Source: JACDAN01 sp963847235
Lineage (GTDB): Bacteria > Actinomycetota > Thermoleophilia > Gaiellales > Gaiellaceae
Length of the DNA stretch: 64,000 nt
Direction: 5' to 3'
Assembly (NCBI GenBank): GCA_963847235.1
Contig: CAWJYU010000005.1
Span: 186,001 to 250,000 of the forward strand
The notes under the pieces were generated by a model. That model made no database searches. It saw nothing but the letters and a program-made list of their open reading frames with translations, and was not told the origin of the DNA. The position numbers and the translations under genes were made by a program. Positions 33,944 through 42,708 of this stretch are shown here, piece after piece. The first letter of the stretch is position 1. Each line of letters opens with the position of its first letter.

Positions 33944-35418
33944 ACATTCAGCTCCAAGTTCTCGGACACGCACTCCGGGGGATCGCCGAGGAGATGGGCG
34001 CGGCGCTGATCCGGTCGGCGTTCTCCGCGAACATCAAGGAACGGCGCGACTGCTCCACCGCCCTGTTCGACGAGCGGGGCCGCATGGTGGCGCAGGCGGA
34101 GCACATCCCCGTCCACCTCGGCGCGATGCCCGACGCGGTCGCCGCGGTCATGCGGCACGACCCGGCCCGGAACGACGTGTTCATCCTCAACGACCCGTTC
34201 GCCGGCGGCACGCACCTGCCCGACATCACGCTCGTCTCGCGAACGGACGTCGGGTTCGCCGTCACGCGCGCGCACCACGCGGACGTCGGCGGCATCGAGC
34301 CGGGCAGCATGCCGGCCGCCTCGCGGACGCTCGAGGAGGAAGGCGTCGTCATCGCCCCGACGCGACTCGGCGCCGAGACGCTCGACGAGCTCACGGCGCG
34401 GATGCGGAACCCGGAGGAGCGGAGGGGCGACTTCCGCGCCCAGCTCGCGGCTCATCGCCTCGCCGACGAACGGATTGCCGAGCTCTGCGCGCGGCAGGGC
34501 GCCGACGGCGTCCGCGCCGCGATGGACGAGCTCCTCGCCTACTCCGAGCGGATCGTCCGCGCCGGGATCGCCCGCCTCCCCGACGGACGCTACGAGGCGA
34601 GCGACGTGCTCGAGGCGCCCGAGGGAACGCTGACGATCCGCGCAGCGGTCACGGTCGCCGGTGACGAGCTCGAGGTCGACTTCGACGGCACGGACCCACA
34701 GCACGACGGAAACCTCAACTGCCCGATCTCCGTCACGCGTTCGGCGGCGTACTTCGTCGTGCGCTGCCTGACCGCGCCGGACGTGCCGGCCTCGGCCGGT
34801 GCCTTCTCGCCCGTCCAGGTCGCGGCGCCGCCGGGGTCGCTCGTCAATGCCCAACCGGGAGCCGCGGTCGCGGGCGGCAACGTCGAGACCTCCTGCCGGA
34901 TCGTCGACGTGCTCTTCGCCGCGCTCGGCCAGGCCGTTCCGGTACCGGCCCAGGGTCAGGGGACGATGAACAACCTCACGCTGGGAAACGACCGTTTCAC
35001 CTACTACGAGACGATCGGCGGCGGCCAGGGGGCATGTCCGGACGGCGAAGGCCCGAGCGGCGTCCACGTGACGATGTCCAACACGCTGACGACGCCGGTC
35101 GAAGCGCTCGAGCTCGCGTATCCGCTGCGAGTCCGGCGGCACGAGCTGCGGCTCGGCTCGGGAGGCGCGGGACGACACCGCGGCGGGGACGGCGTCGTGC
35201 GCGAGGTCGAGGCGCTCGAGGGCTGCCGGGCGTCGATCCTGAGCGAGCGGCGAACCGTCGCGCCGGGTGGAGCCGAGGGCGGCGGCCACGGAGCACCGGG
35301 CCGCAACCTCCTGAACGGCCGCGACTTGCCGTCGAAGGCAACCGTCGATCTCGAGCCCGGAGACGTCCTCCGGATCGAGACGCCCGGCGGAGGCGGTTGG
35401 GGGCGCCCCGCCGAGTAG
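33940..35418 (+). CDS. hyuB: Hydantoinase/oxoprolinase subunit B
   Basis: Partner of the preceding gene, with a GTGA overlap. 492 residues, near the usual ~520. Signatures seen: ALIRSAFSANIKERRDCSTA, HIPVHLGAMPDAV, NDPFAGGTHLPDITLV and FVRAHHADVGG-like RAHHADVGGIEPGS. The C-terminal glycine-rich end (IETPGGGGWG) is typical. Together with HyuA this is a complete two-subunit enzyme. Confidence 0.92.
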   Translation: MNIQLQVLGHALRGIAEEMGAALIRSAFSANIKERRDCSTALFDERGRMVAQAEHIPVHLGAMPDAVAAVMRHDPARNDVFILNDPFAGGTHLPDITLVSRTDVGFAVTRAHHADVGGIEPGSMPAASRTLEEEGVVIAPTRLGAETLDELTARMRNPEERRGDFRAQLAAHRLADERIAELCARQGADGVRAAMDELLAYSERIVRAGIARLPDGRYEASDVLEAPEGTLTIRAAVTVAGDELEVDFDGTDPQHDGNLNCPISVTRSAAYFVVRCLTAPDVPASAGAFSPVQVAAPPGSLVNAQPGAAVAGGNVETSCRIVDVLFAALGQAVPVPAQGQGTMNNLTLGNDRFTYYETIGGGQGACPDGEGPSGVHVTMSNTLTTPVEALELAYPLRVRRHELRLGSGGAGRHRGGDGVVREVEALEGCRASILSERRTVAPGGAEGGGHGAPGRNLLNGRDLPSKATVDLEPGDVLRIETPGGGGWGRPAE

Positions 35419-35473
35419 CCCGATCGGAAATCCTGGTGGAGCGGCGGCCACGCCTGTGACTAGTCTCAGCGGC

Positions 35474-36445
35474 ATGGCCGTCGTCGAGGCACTCGACCTC
35501 CACCGCACCTACCGAACGTCGACAGGGACCATCCGCCGCAAGTGGATGGACGTCGAGGCGGTCCGCGGCGTGACCTTCGCGATCGAGAAGGGCGAGCTCT
35601 TCGGGCTGCTGGGACCGAACGGCGCCGGAAAGACCACGACGATCAAGATGCTGATCACGCTGCTGATCCCGACCTCGGGAACCGCGACCGTGCTCGGCTA
35701 CGACGTCGTCAAGGACGCGCGCGAGGTGCGCAAGCGCATCGGCTACGTCTTCGGCGGGGAGCGCGGCGTCTACGAGCGGCTCTCCGGCTACGACAACCTC
35801 CGCTACTTCGCCGAGCTGTACGGCGTGCCGCCGAAGGAGCAGAAGCAGCGGATCGAGAGCCTGCTCGAGCTCGTCGGCCTCAAGGGCCGAGAGCAGGAGC
35901 GGACCGAGGGCTACTCGCGCGGGATGAAGCAGCGGCTGCACGTCGCCCGAGGGCTCCTCCACGATCCGCCGGTCATCTTCCTGGACGAGCCGACGATCGG
36001 GCTCGATCCCGTCGGCGCGCGCGAGCTGCGCGCCACGATCGCCTCGCTCGTCGACGCCGGTAAGACAGTGCTGCTGACGACGCACTACATGTTCGAGGCG
36101 GACGCGCTCTGCGACCGGATCGCTGTGATCAACAAGGGCGAGATCGTCGCGCACGGCACGCCGGCGCAGCTGAAGCAGAACGTCGCCGAGGGAGCCGTCG
36201 TCGAGGTGGAGATCTTCGGGATCCCCGAGGGGACCGTCGACCGGGTCCGGGAGCTCCCCGGCGTCAGCGCGGTCTCGGTCGAGGAGCGAGAGCAGGCGCA
36301 GGTGCTGATCGTCCAGACACCCGCGGACGTCGAGCTCACGCACGCGATCCTCGGGCGGCTGAACGGCGCCAACGTCGGCCGGGTGTCCAGGCGCGAGCCG
36401 ACGCTCGAGGACGCGTACGTCGCGCTCGTCTCCTCGGACGAGTGA
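35474..36445 (+). CDS. ABC exporter ATPase serving six downstream permeases
   Basis: Nucleotide-binding subunit of an ABC-2 type exporter. Walker A GPNGAGKTTT, Q-loop region VFGGERGVYERLSGYDNL, signature YSRGMKQRL, Walker B VIFLDEPTIGLDP and H-loop TTHYM are all intact. A C-terminal domain of about 90 residues follows, as in DrrA/NatA-like ATPases. No other ATPase is nearby, so it must energise all or several of the six permeases. A GTG at 35456 in frame is an alternative start. Confidence 0.92.
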   Translation: MAVVEALDLHRTYRTSTGTIRRKWMDVEAVRGVTFAIEKGELFGLLGPNGAGKTTTIKMLITLLIPTSGTATVLGYDVVKDAREVRKRIGYVFGGERGVYERLSGYDNLRYFAELYGVPPKEQKQRIESLLELVGLKGREQERTEGYSRGMKQRLHVARGLLHDPPVIFLDEPTIGLDPVGARELRATIASLVDAGKTVLLTTHYMFEADALCDRIAVINKGEIVAHGTPAQLKQNVAEGAVVEVEIFGIPEGTVDRVRELPGVSAVSVEEREQAQVLIVQTPADVELTHAILGRLNGANVGRVSRREPTLEDAYVALVSSDE

Positions 36446-37212
36446 AAATCCTCAGGCTCCTCGCCTTCGGCTGGTACTTCCAGTTCAAGGCGATCGCCCG
36501 GTCGCCCTTCGAAGGCCTCTTCCAGATCATCTGGCCGCTCTTCTTCGCGACGGTCGCGTTCCTGATGTTCCGCGCCGGCACCGACCCGAAGACGCTGCTG
36601 TACGCGTCCCTCGGCGCGGCGGTGATGGGCATGTGGTCGGCCACGAGCACGACGGCCGGCGGCGCGATGCAGCGGGAGCGCTGGCACGGGACGCTCGAGG
36701 CGCTCGTCGCGTCGCCGCCGCACTTCTCCCTCATCCTGCTCCCGATCACGCTCGCGATGAGCACGATCGGGATCTACTGCCTCGTCGCGACGCTCGCCTT
36801 CGGGCGCTTCGTCTTCGGCATCGACCTGACGGTCGAGCACTGGGTCGCCTTCGGGTTCTCGATCGTCGGAACCGTGCTCTCCTTCGGCGCGCTCGGCTTC
36901 CTGTTCGCCGTCTCGTTCGTCCGCTTCCGCGCCGCCTGGGCGCTGGGCAACCTCTTCGAGTACCCGGTCTGGCTGATCGGCGGCTTCCTCGTCCCGCTCG
37001 TGCTGCTGCCCGAGTGGGTGCGCCCGATCTCCTGGGTGCTCGCGCCGACCTGGGGGATGAACGCGATCCGCGAGTCGGCGCTCGGCGGCACTCCCTGGCC
37101 CGACCTCGCGCTCTGCCTCGCCCTCGGCGCGGTGTACCTCGCGGCCGGAGTCCTGGCGCTGGAGCGCGTCCTCGGCGCGGCCCGCAAGCGCGCGACGCTC
37201 TCGCTGACATGA
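36442..37212 (+). CDS. ABC-2 permease, pair 1 type A
   Basis: 256 residues, about six membrane helices. The first helix follows GWYFQFKAIARSPFEGL, the central loop is GGAMQRERWHGTLEALVASP and the end region is LAPTWGMNAIRESALGG. The GTG start overlaps the ATPase stop by GTGA. Closest relatives within the window are the genes at 37991 and 39543. Confidence 0.88.
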   Translation: MKILRLLAFGWYFQFKAIARSPFEGLFQIIWPLFFATVAFLMFRAGTDPKTLLYASLGAAVMGMWSATSTTAGGAMQRERWHGTLEALVASPPHFSLILLPITLAMSTIGIYCLVATLAFGRFVFGIDLTVEHWVAFGFSIVGTVLSFGALGFLFAVSFVRFRAAWALGNLFEYPVWLIGGFLVPLVLLPEWVRPISWVLAPTWGMNAIRESALGGTPWPDLALCLALGAVYLAAGVLALERVLGAARKRATLSLT

Positions 37213-37994
37213 CCGCGGTGCGGATCTTCGCGGTCGGCGGGCTGATGAGCTACCGCGCGCTCTTCTACTGGCTCACGCCGATGATCTACATCCCGAGCCT
37301 CGTCGTCGCGCCGATCTTCCAGATCCTGCTGATGGCCTACATGGGACGGTCGGCAGGCCTCGCCTCGGACGAGTTCTTCCTCGTCGGCAACGCGATCCAG
37401 TACGCGGCGGTCCCGTGTCTGTTCGCGATGATGCAGCTCGTCGGCGGCGAGAAGTTCCAGAACACGCTCGGCGCGATCCTCGTCAGCCCCGCTCCGCGGC
37501 TGCCGCTCTTCTTCGGTCGCGCGGTGCCCGTGGTGCTGAACGGCGCGTTCGTCGCGGCGTTTTCGCTCCTGGTCGGGTCGCTGCTCCTCGACGTCGAGAT
37601 CCCCGCGTCGTCGCTCCCGCCGCTCGCGCTCGTGATCCTCGTCGCCGCCTTCTCGTGCACCGGGCTGGGCATGATCAACGCTGCCCTCGCGCTCCGCATT
37701 CGCGAGTCGGCGGTGCTCTCGAACGTCCTCTTCGGCTTCCTGCTCATCTTCACCGGCGCGAACATCCCGCTCTCGGAAGTGCCGGACTGGATGGAGACGG
37801 TCTCGCAGTGGATCCCGTTCACGCACTCGATCCAGGCCGCGCGGGAGCTGGTGGACGGTGCCTCGGCGTCCTCGGTCCTCGACCTGGTCGGCGCGGAGCT
37901 GGCCATCGGTGCCGCGTACCTCGTCGCCGGCTACCTGCTGCTCCGCTTCTTCGAGAACCAGGGCCGGCGCCACGCGACGCTGGAGCGCTCGTGA
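37209..37994 (+). CDS. ABC-2 permease, pair 1 type B
   Basis: 261 residues, about six membrane helices, of a second type: FAVGGLMSYRALFYWLTPM opening, GGEKFQNTLGAILVSPAPRL loop, FSCTGLGMINAALALRIRES and IFTGANIPLSEVPDWME. ATGA overlap with the preceding gene. A and B types probably form the two halves of a heterodimeric channel. Confidence 0.88.
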   Translation: MTAVRIFAVGGLMSYRALFYWLTPMIYIPSLVVAPIFQILLMAYMGRSAGLASDEFFLVGNAIQYAAVPCLFAMMQLVGGEKFQNTLGAILVSPAPRLPLFFGRAVPVVLNGAFVAAFSLLVGSLLLDVEIPASSLPPLALVILVAAFSCTGLGMINAALALRIRESAVLSNVLFGFLLIFTGANIPLSEVPDWMETVSQWIPFTHSIQAARELVDGASASSVLDLVGAELAIGAAYLVAGYLLLRFFENQGRRHATLERS

Positions 37995-38761
37995 GAGCGC
38001 TGCGCCTGATCGGGATCGGCTGGCTGTACCAGTTCAAGCAGCTGCGGCGGTCGTCGTTCGACAGCTTCCTCGCCATCCTCTGGCCGCTCTTCTTCGCGAC
38101 CGTCGCCTTCTTCATGTTCCGCCAGGGAGGCGATCCCGACTCGCTGATCTACGCCTCCCTCGGCGCGGCGGTCATGGGGATCTGGAGCGCGACGAGCCTC
38201 GCCGCCGGCACGGCGCTCCAGCGGGAGCGCTGGCTGGGGACGCTCGAGCTGCTCGTCGCGGCTCCCTCCCACTTCGCGCTCGTCATCCTCCCGGTCGGGC
38301 TCGCGACGTCGACGATCGGCGTCTACTGCATGGCGACGACGCTGCTCTGGGGCCGGGTCGTCTTCGGCATCAACCTCCCGCTCGAGCACCCGGTGCTGAT
38401 GGGCTTCGCGATCCTCGCCGCGCTCCTGTCCATCGGCGCCCTCGGCTTCCTGATCGGGATCGCGTTCGCCCGCTACCGCTACGCGTGGGCGCTGGGATCG
38501 ATGACCGAGTACCCGATGTGGCTGATCTGTGGGTTCCTCATCCCGCTGGCGCTGCTCCCCGCCTGGGTGCCGCCGATCTCCTACCTGCTCGCGCCGACCT
38601 GGGGGATGAACGCGATCCGCGAGTCCTCGACCGGCGGATCGCCGTTACCCGACATCGCGATGTGCGCGGTGCTCGGGCTCGCCTACGTCGTGATCGGCTT
38701 CCTGCTCACCGACCGCGTCCTTCGCGCGGCACGCGAGAGGGCGAGCCTCTCGCTGACATGA
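37991..38761 (+). CDS. ABC-2 permease, pair 2 type A
   Basis: 256 residues, visibly homologous to the pair 1 type A protein: WPLFFATVAFFMFRQGGDPD, ALQRERWLGTLELLVAAPSH and LLAPTWGMNAIRESSTGG. GTGA overlap with the previous gene. Identity to type A of pair 1 looks higher than to pair 3, pointing to a more recent duplication. Confidence 0.88.
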   Translation: MRALRLIGIGWLYQFKQLRRSSFDSFLAILWPLFFATVAFFMFRQGGDPDSLIYASLGAAVMGIWSATSLAAGTALQRERWLGTLELLVAAPSHFALVILPVGLATSTIGVYCMATTLLWGRVVFGINLPLEHPVLMGFAILAALLSIGALGFLIGIAFARYRYAWALGSMTEYPMWLICGFLIPLALLPAWVPPISYLLAPTWGMNAIRESSTGGSPLPDIAMCAVLGLAYVVIGFLLTDRVLRAARERASLSLT

Positions 38762-39546
38762 CCATTTCGCTCAGGATCTTCTTCATCGGCGGCCTGACGG
38801 CGTACCGCGGGCTGATCAACTGGCTCTCGCCCTGGATCTACGTGCCCACGATGATCGTCGCGCCGATCTTCCAGATCCTGCTCTTCGTCTACATCGGGCG
38901 CAGCGCGGGCGTGCAGTCGGACGAGTTCTTCGTGATCGGGAACGCCGTCCAGTACGCCTCGATCCCGTGCCTGTTCTCGATGACCCACGCGATCGCGGGC
39001 GAGCGCTACCAGCAGACGCTGGCCTACATCCTCGTCAGCCCGGCGGGCCGACTGCCGCTCTTCCTCGGGCGGGCGCTGCCGGTGATCTGCAACGCCATGC
39101 TCGTCGCCGCTTTCGCGCTCGTGGTGTCGGCGCTGCTCCTGGGCATCGACATCCCGGTGTCGGCGTGGGGCCCGATCGCCCTCGTGATCTTCATCTCGGC
39201 CTTCTCGTGCACCGGGCTCGGGCTGATCTGCGCCGCGGCCGGCCTGCGCGTCCGCGAGACGGCGGTCCTGAACAACATCATCTTCGGGCTACTGCTGATC
39301 TTCACCGGCGCGAACGTCCCGATCGAGGAGCTGCCCGGCTGGATGCAGGCGATCTCGAACCGGATCCCGCTCACGCACGGGATCGAGGCGGCTCGGGATC
39401 TCGCGAACGGCGCGTCGCTCGGCGACGTCTCGGGCCTGCTGGCGATTGAATTCGCGATCGGCGTCGTTTACACGATCGTGGGCTACGGGGCACTTCGTTA
39501 CATGGAACACGAGAGCCGGAAACGGGCCTCGATCCAGATCGCATGA
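38758..39546 (+). CDS. ABC-2 permease, pair 2 type B
   Basis: 262 residues. Same motifs as pair 1 type B: FIGGLTAYRGLINWLSPW, AGERYQQTLAYILVSPAGRL, AFSCTGLGLICAAAGLRVRE and IFTGANVPIEELPGWMQAI. ATGA overlap with the previous gene. Confidence 0.88.
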   Translation: MTISLRIFFIGGLTAYRGLINWLSPWIYVPTMIVAPIFQILLFVYIGRSAGVQSDEFFVIGNAVQYASIPCLFSMTHAIAGERYQQTLAYILVSPAGRLPLFLGRALPVICNAMLVAAFALVVSALLLGIDIPVSAWGPIALVIFISAFSCTGLGLICAAAGLRVRETAVLNNIIFGLLLIFTGANVPIEELPGWMQAISNRIPLTHGIEAARDLANGASLGDVSGLLAIEFAIGVVYTIVGYGALRYMEHESRKRASIQIA

Positions 39547-40313
39547 GCACCCTCCGCCTCCTCTGGGTCGGCTGGCGCTTCTACGTGAAGAACCTGACCC
39601 TGTCGAGCTTCTACATCCTCACGTCGGTCCTGCAGCCGATCATCTTCGCGTCGGTCGCCTACTTCATGTTCGAGGCCGGGGCGCGGCAAGGGACGCTCCT
39701 CTACGTCGCGCTCGGCGCCGGGATGATGGGGATCTGGTCGTCGACGCTCTTCGGGTCCGGCGGCGCGATCCAGTGGCAGCGGTGGCAGGGAGTCCTCGAG
39801 TACTCGATCGCCGTGCCGCCGCCGCTCCTGCTCGTGATCGTGCCGCTGACGATCGCGACCGCCACGATCGGGCTCTACTCGCTGACCGCGACCCTGTTCT
39901 GGGGCTGGCTGTTCTTCGACGTGCCGCTCGACGTCGCCCACCCGGTCGCGTTCCTCGTCGCGCTGCCCGCCGCCGTGCTCGGGCTCGGACTGCTCGGCCT
40001 CGTGCTCGCCTCGACCTTCGTGCTCTACCGGAACGCGAACGCTCTCTCGAACCTGCTCGAGTTCCCGGTCTGGCTCGTGACCGGCCTGCTCGTGTCGCTG
40101 TCGCTGCTCCCGGGCTGGGTGGCCCCGCTGTCCTGGGTGCTGGCACCGACGTGGGGCATCAACGCGCTCCGGGAGGCCGCGATCGCGGGCAACCCCTGGC
40201 CGGAGATCGGGATGTGCCTCCTCCTCAGCGCCGTCTACCTCGTCATCGGCCACTACGCGCTGCGGCACTTCGAGCGGCTCGCGCGGGAGCGGGCGACCTT
40301 GGCGATCGCATGA
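39543..40313 (+). CDS. ABC-2 permease, pair 3 type A
   Basis: 256 residues, the most diverged type A: WVGWRFYVKNLTLSSFYILT, QWQRWQGVLEYSIAVPPPLL, and LAPTWGINALREAAIAGNPW. The motif position and membrane pattern match the other A proteins. ATGA overlap with the previous gene. Confidence 0.88.
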   Translation: MSTLRLLWVGWRFYVKNLTLSSFYILTSVLQPIIFASVAYFMFEAGARQGTLLYVALGAGMMGIWSSTLFGSGGAIQWQRWQGVLEYSIAVPPPLLLVIVPLTIATATIGLYSLTATLFWGWLFFDVPLDVAHPVAFLVALPAAVLGLGLLGLVLASTFVLYRNANALSNLLEFPVWLVTGLLVSLSLLPGWVAPLSWVLAPTWGINALREAAIAGNPWPEIGMCLLLSAVYLVIGHYALRHFERLARERATLAIA

Positions 40314-41098
40314 ACTGGGATCTCCGCGTCTTCTTCATCGGCGGCTACTTGTCGTACAAGGCGCTCTTCAACTGGATGCACCCGACGCACTACATCCCGA
40401 CGATGCTCGGCGCGCCGGTCTTTCAGGTCCTCTTCTTCGTCTACGTCGGCCGCTTCGCGGAGCTGCAGGACGACACGTTCTTCGTCACCGGGAACGCGGT
40501 CCAGCTGACGGCGATGGCGGGCGTGTACGGAATGGCTATGACGATCGGCGGAGAGCGCTGGACGCAAACGCTCTCACCGCTGATGGCGAGCCCCGCCAAC
40601 CGCCTGCCGCTCTTCCTCGGCCGCTCGCTGCCGCTGATCGTGAACGGCATCATCACGTCGGCCTTCGCGTTCTTCGTCAGCTGGCTCCTGCTCGATTTCG
40701 AGCTCTCACGGTCGCAACTCCCGGCGCTGGCGGTCGTCGTCGCGGCTAGCGCGTTCTCCTGTACCTCCCTCGGGCTCCTCGTCGGCGCGATCGGGCTGCG
40801 GGGGCGAGACGTGTTCTTCATCGCCAACCTCGTCGTCTTCTCCCTGCTCCTCTTCTGCGGCGTCAACGTCCCGCTCGACACGCTTCCGAACTGGATGGAG
40901 GCCGTTGGACGGGCGCTGCCGCTCACACACGGGATCGAGGCGGCGCGTGAGATCGCCGCCGGAGCCTCGCTCGGTGACGTCTCCAACCTTGTGTGGACGG
41001 AGCTCGCGATCGGCGTGGCGTACGCAACCGTCGCGTACGCGCTCTTCCGGATCTTCGAGATCGAGGGCCGCCGACGCGCGACGCTCGAGACGATCTAG
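40310..41098 (+). CDS. ABC-2 permease, pair 3 type B
   Basis: 262 residues, type B: FIGGYLSYKALFNWMHPTHY, GGERWTQTLSPLMASPANRL, FSCTSLGLLVGAIGLRGRDV and CGVNVPLDTLPNWMEAV. ATGA overlap with the preceding gene. It is the last gene of the exporter operon and is followed 10 bases later by the DUF2277 gene. Confidence 0.88.
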   Translation: MNWDLRVFFIGGYLSYKALFNWMHPTHYIPTMLGAPVFQVLFFVYVGRFAELQDDTFFVTGNAVQLTAMAGVYGMAMTIGGERWTQTLSPLMASPANRLPLFLGRSLPLIVNGIITSAFAFFVSWLLLDFELSRSQLPALAVVVAASAFSCTSLGLLVGAIGLRGRDVFFIANLVVFSLLLFCGVNVPLDTLPNWMEAVGRALPLTHGIEAAREIAAGASLGDVSNLVWTELAIGVAYATVAYALFRIFEIEGRRRATLETI

Positions 41099-41108
41099 GA
41101 TCGGGACC

Positions 41109-42704
41109 ATGTGCAGAAACATCCAGACGCTCTTCAACTTCGAGCCGCCGGCGACCGAGGACGAGGTTCGCTCGGCGTCTCTGCAGTACGTGCGCAAGAT
41201 CAGCGGCTTCACGAAGCCGTCGCAGGCGAACGAGCAGGCGTTCGAGCGCGCGGTCGACGAGGTGACCGAGGCCTCGATGCGGCTCCTCGGCGAGCTGGTC
41301 ACGAACGCCGCTCCGAAGGACCGCGAGGTCGAGGCCGCCCGCCGCCGGCCCGCGCCGAGAAGCGTTTCGCCGCTGCCTGAGCTCGACGGCAGCTTCGACG
41401 GCGAGATCGTCCGTCCCGGCGACCCTGGCTACGACGCCGCCCGGGTCGTCTGGAACGGGCTGGTCGACCGGCGCCCCGCGCTGATCGTCCGGCCGGCGCA
41501 TGCCGACGACGTCGTCTCGGCCCTTCGGCACGCGCGCGAGGAGGATCTCCTCGTCGCCGTCCGGTGCGGCGGCCACAGCATCCCCGGTTTCTCGACGTGC
41601 GACGACGGCATCGTCATCGACCTGTCCCGGATGCGAGGCGCACAGGTGGATCCCGAGCAGAGGACGGCCCGCGTCGCCGGCGGCGCGCTCCTCGCGGAGC
41701 TCGATGAGCAGGCACAGGCCGCCGGCCTCGTCTGTCCTGTCGGCGTGGTCTCGCACACCGGCGTCGCCGGACTGACCCTCGGCGGAGGGATGGGCCGGCT
41801 CCAGCGAACGTACGGCCTCACGATCGACAACCTGCTCGAGGTCGAGCTCGTAACGGCGGACGGCCGCAGGGTCCGGGCGAGCGAGGAGGAGAACCCGGAG
41901 CTCTTCTGGGGCCTACGCGGTGCCGGCGCCAACTTCGGCATCGCGACCTCGCTCACGTTCCGCCTTCACCCGCTCGACGGCACGATCACGCACGGCACCG
42001 TCGTCCACCCGGTCGAGCACGCCCAGGGGCTGGCCGCCGTCTATCGCGACGCACTCGATGCTGGACCGGACGAGCTCTGGATGAGCTTCGGCCTCGGCGC
42101 GGCAAACGGTCGTCCGGTCGCGACGGTCACGGTTCACCACTGCGGGCCGGAGGAGCATGTGGATCGGGATCTCGCGGAGCTCCGAGCCTTCGGCACTCCG
42201 CTCGACGACTCGATCGGGAGGACTCGGTACCTCACGGCTCAGCAGCTCAACGACGAGGCGGAGGCGTGGGGGCATCGCTTCTACATGAAGAGCGCATTCC
42301 TCCCAGCGCTGCCGGACGAGCTTGTCGACCTGGCCGCGGAGCAGGTTCCGCAGGTGCCGCCGGGCGCGGACGGCGGCTTCTCGACCTGGGCCTGCGGCGG
42401 TGCGATCGCGAGCGTGCCCGACGACGCGACCGCGTTCACGGGCCGAGACGCGAGCTTCTGGCTGGCGGCCGAGATCGAATGGGACGACCCGGCGCTGGAC
42501 GACGCCTGCCGCGAGTGGTGCCGTGCGGCCATGTCTGGCGTGTCGCCGTTCGCGTCAGCCGGGCGCTACGTGAACGACGTCTCGGAGACCGACGAGCGTG
42601 TGACGTCGATCTACGGCGAGGCAAAGGCCGAGCGGCTGGTCGCACTCAAGCGCGAGTGGGATCCGGACAACGTCTTCCGGCTGAACCAGAACATCCGGCC
42701 CTGA
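41109..42704 (+). CDS. DUF2277 segment followed by a BBE-type FAD-linked oxidase (apparent fusion, possibly two genes)
   Basis: The 531-residue frame has two parts. Residues 1-85 (MCRNIQTLFNFEPPATEDEV ... GFTKPSQANEQAFERAVDEV) are DUF2277, normally a separate small protein. Residues ~100-531 are an FAD oxidase of the berberine-bridge type: RCGGHSIPGF with the FAD-linking His, GLTLGGGMGRLQRTYGLTID and the C-terminal WDPDNVFRLNQNI. The second FAD-linking Cys is not at its usual place. One extra G near 41347 would let DUF2277 end ...RAEKRFAAA at 41380, as separate family members do. The oxidase then has no clear start codon, so the fusion is unresolved. Confidence 0.8.
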   Translation: MCRNIQTLFNFEPPATEDEVRSASLQYVRKISGFTKPSQANEQAFERAVDEVTEASMRLLGELVTNAAPKDREVEAARRRPAPRSVSPLPELDGSFDGEIVRPGDPGYDAARVVWNGLVDRRPALIVRPAHADDVVSALRHAREEDLLVAVRCGGHSIPGFSTCDDGIVIDLSRMRGAQVDPEQRTARVAGGALLAELDEQAQAAGLVCPVGVVSHTGVAGLTLGGGMGRLQRTYGLTIDNLLEVELVTADGRRVRASEEENPELFWGLRGAGANFGIATSLTFRLHPLDGTITHGTVVHPVEHAQGLAAVYRDALDAGPDELWMSFGLGAANGRPVATVTVHHCGPEEHVDRDLAELRAFGTPLDDSIGRTRYLTAQQLNDEAEAWGHRFYMKSAFLPALPDELVDLAAEQVPQVPPGADGGFSTWACGGAIASVPDDATAFTGRDASFWLAAEIEWDDPALDDACREWCRAAMSGVSPFASAGRYVNDVSETDERVTSIYGEAKAERLVALKREWDPDNVFRLNQNIRP

Positions 42705-42708
42705 GGGG

